Source of the DNA: Candidatus Mcinerneyibacterium aminivorans
Lineage (GTDB): Bacteria > Macinerneyibacteriota > Macinerneyibacteria > Macinerneyibacteriales > Macinerneyibacteriaceae
DNA length: 64,000 bases
Reading direction: 5' to 3'
Assembly: GCA_008086245.1 (NCBI GenBank)
Contig: VSIX01000032.1
Coordinates: 62,001 to 126,000 of the forward strand
Shown here piece after piece: positions 62,855 through 64,000 of the stretch (the first letter of the stretch is position 1; each line of letters begins with the position of its first letter). A program made the position numbers and the translations under genes. A model generated the notes under the pieces. It ran no database searches. It was not told the DNA's origin and worked only from the letters and a program-made list of their open reading frames with translations.

Positions 62855-63777
62855 TGTCTGTTAAAATGAAAAATAAGTCAATCATTTCATTGAAGGATAT
62901 TTCCAAAGATGAACTGATGTATCTGATGAAAAGAGCTAAAGAAGTAAAAGAAGGTAAATATGGCAATTTCCTGGAGGGAAAGATTATAAGTTCTTTATTT
63001 TTCGAACCCTCGACAAGAACCAGGCTTTCGTTTCATTCGGCTGTTAAAAGAGCAGGAGGGGATATCATCGGTTTCGCTTCGGCAGGATCTTCCTCTACTA
63101 AAAAGGGTGAATCTCTTGGAGATACTATTAAAACAGTATCCGGATACTGTGATTTAATTGTGATGAGACATCATGTTGAAGGTGCTGCAAGGAGAGCTTC
63201 AGATGTTACCGATTTGCCTATCATTAATGCCGGCGATGGAGCAAATCAGCATCCAACCCAGACATTCCTGGATATTTTTACAATGCTTGAAAAAAAGGAA
63301 AATCTCGATGGTTTAAATATAGGGTTGATGGGAGATTTGAAATATAGCAGAACAATTCATTCACTGCTTGTAGCCTTATCCTTTTTTGGAGTTAGATTAT
63401 ATTTCATTTCACCAGAAGCACTGGCAATTCCAGAAAGATATACTGATTATCTTGATGACATAAATGTGGAATATGAAGTTTATAAGGACTTTAAGGAATG
63501 CGGCAAAGATTTGGATTTTTTATATTGCACCAGGATACAAAAGGAAAGATTTTATGACCCTGTAGAATATGAGAGTGTTGCAGGTTCATATATTATTGAT
63601 AAGGAAGGGTTGAGTTATCTTGATGAAGAAACTTATATTATGCATCCTCTACCCAGAGTAGATGAAATTGCTGTTGAAGTTGATGAAGATCAAAGAGCAA
63701 TATATTTTGAACAGGCACATAATGGAGTTCCTGTAAGACAGGCTTTAATTGGGCTGTTATTGGGAATCATCAAATAA
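62854..63777 (+). CDS. pyrB: Aspartate carbamoyltransferase catalytic subunit
   Basis: A 307-residue transferase, second step of UMP synthesis. Carbamoyl-phosphate motif FFEPSTRTRLSF (about 49-60), the mobile Lys loop SSSTKKGESLGDT (81-93), GDGANQHPTQTFLD (the H-P-T-Q motif) and MHPLPRVDEI are intact. pyrI follows 15 bases later, so it should be the allosteric E. coli-like holoenzyme type. The start has CGGAGG 7 bases upstream. Confidence 0.97.
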   Translation: MSVKMKNKSIISLKDISKDELMYLMKRAKEVKEGKYGNFLEGKIISSLFFEPSTRTRLSFHSAVKRAGGDIIGFASAGSSSTKKGESLGDTIKTVSGYCDLIVMRHHVEGAARRASDVTDLPIINAGDGANQHPTQTFLDIFTMLEKKENLDGLNIGLMGDLKYSRTIHSLLVALSFFGVRLYFISPEALAIPERYTDYLDDINVEYEVYKDFKECGKDLDFLYCTRIQKERFYDPVEYESVAGSYIIDKEGLSYLDEETYIMHPLPRVDEIAVEVDEDQRAIYFEQAHNGVPVRQALIGLLLGIIK

Positions 63778-63792
63778 AAAAGGGGTATAATC

Positions 63793-64000
63793 ATGGGAAA
63801 AAAGAAGGAAAGACCATATAAGGTATTTAAAATTGAAAAAGGAACAGTTATAGATCATATACCTGCACCTAAAGGGCTTTTGGTTCTTGAAGTATTGGGT
63901 AAGAAAAATGATGGAATTGTTTCAATAGGACTTAACTTTGATTCACAAAAAGTTGGCAAAAAGGATTTGATTAAATTTGAAAATAAAATAATCGATAAGG
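63793..64000 (+). CDS. pyrI: Aspartate carbamoyltransferase regulatory subunit (truncated by window end)
   Basis: The first 69 codons of a gene that runs off the window. KIEKGTVIDHIPAPKGLLVLEVLG and VSIGLNFDSQKVGKKDLIKFEN match the nucleotide-binding domain of PyrI, including the GTVIDHIP motif near the ATP/CTP site. The zinc-binding C-terminal domain lies beyond the window. AAAAGGGG precedes the ATG. With pyrB it would form the feedback-regulated aspartate carbamoyltransferase. Confidence 0.9.
   Translation, partial: MGKKKERPYKVFKIEKGTVIDHIPAPKGLLVLEVLGKKNDGIVSIGLNFDSQKVGKKDLIKFENKIIDK

Overview
This is an AT-rich, almost completely coding chromosomal segment from an anaerobic, diderm bacterium of a deep or unfamiliar lineage. 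About 69 genes are packed head to tail, many with 4- to 26-base overlaps. No gap without a gene reaches 300 bases; the longest is about 240 bases at 24837-25080. No rRNA, tRNA, CRISPR array or mobile element was seen. Outer-membrane and cell-envelope evidence comes from a PilQ/GspD-type secretin, PorV-like barrels, the complete lipoprotein pathway (lgt, lspA, lnt) and lipobox proteins. Several neighbours are nevertheless Firmicutes-like: tmk-holB-ricT-metG, yggS-yggT-divIVA, opuA-type transport, and RsbV/RsbW/SpoIIE partner switching. Two 2-oxoacid:ferredoxin oxidoreductases (iorAB, korAB) point to amino-acid fermentation. A candidate phylum of amino-acid fermenters (for instance something like Mcinerneyibacteriota) is one guess; the sequence alone does not settle it.

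Layout: 1-8.3 kb holds a TPR membrane protein, iorAB, small membrane and barrel proteins, lepA, a beta-propeller lipoprotein and hemW. 8.4-14 kb holds lgt, purE, an unknown protein, a SplB-like radical SAM protein, a triple-receiver regulator and rlmN. 14-24.2 kb holds a cytidylate-kinase-like protein, two small paralogous coiled-coil proteins each upstream of an exported protein, coaBC, a phosphodiesterase, murA, aroH, a DAHP synthase, thiN, a methyltransferase and a YkoF-like protein, with a convergent HAD phosphatase at the end. 25-28.2 kb is a glycine-betaine/proline ABC transporter operon. 28.2-33.8 kb has a Cys-rich small protein facing away from a partner-switching signalling operon that ends in a ThiS-ThiF fusion. 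33.8-37.5 kb (minus strand) is a three-gene operon: a degenerate sensor kinase, a small membrane protein and a FolD/MTD1-like dehydrogenase. 37.7-42 kb is tmk-holB-ricT-metG. 42-49.9 kb holds a pilus or type II secretion inner-membrane platform with secretin, lnt and korAB. 49.9-53.6 kb is pyrC-pyrK-pyrD-pyrF. 53.6-64 kb holds membrane proteins, yggS-yggT-divIVA, a purine nucleoside phosphorylase, a FlgD-Ig protein, a PorV-like protein, ileS, a DksA/TraR-type protein, lspA, pyrB and the start of pyrI.

Functional links: pyrC, K, D, F, B and I give most of UMP synthesis (pyrE and carAB are not here). aroH plus the DAHP synthase feed chorismate metabolism. lgt, lspA and lnt mature lipoproteins such as the OpuAC homologue and the propeller protein. 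The most unusual points are a MurA whose catalytic Cys is Asp, a FolD-family enzyme lacking the cyclohydrolase Lys, several degenerate signalling proteins (sensor kinase, GGDEF, P-loop-less kinase), an unannotated 54-residue gene paralogous to another small gene, and a hairpin inside the betaine operon. Several starts were moved downstream to codons with a good Shine-Dalgarno sequence, including TTG starts for opuAA and pilM.
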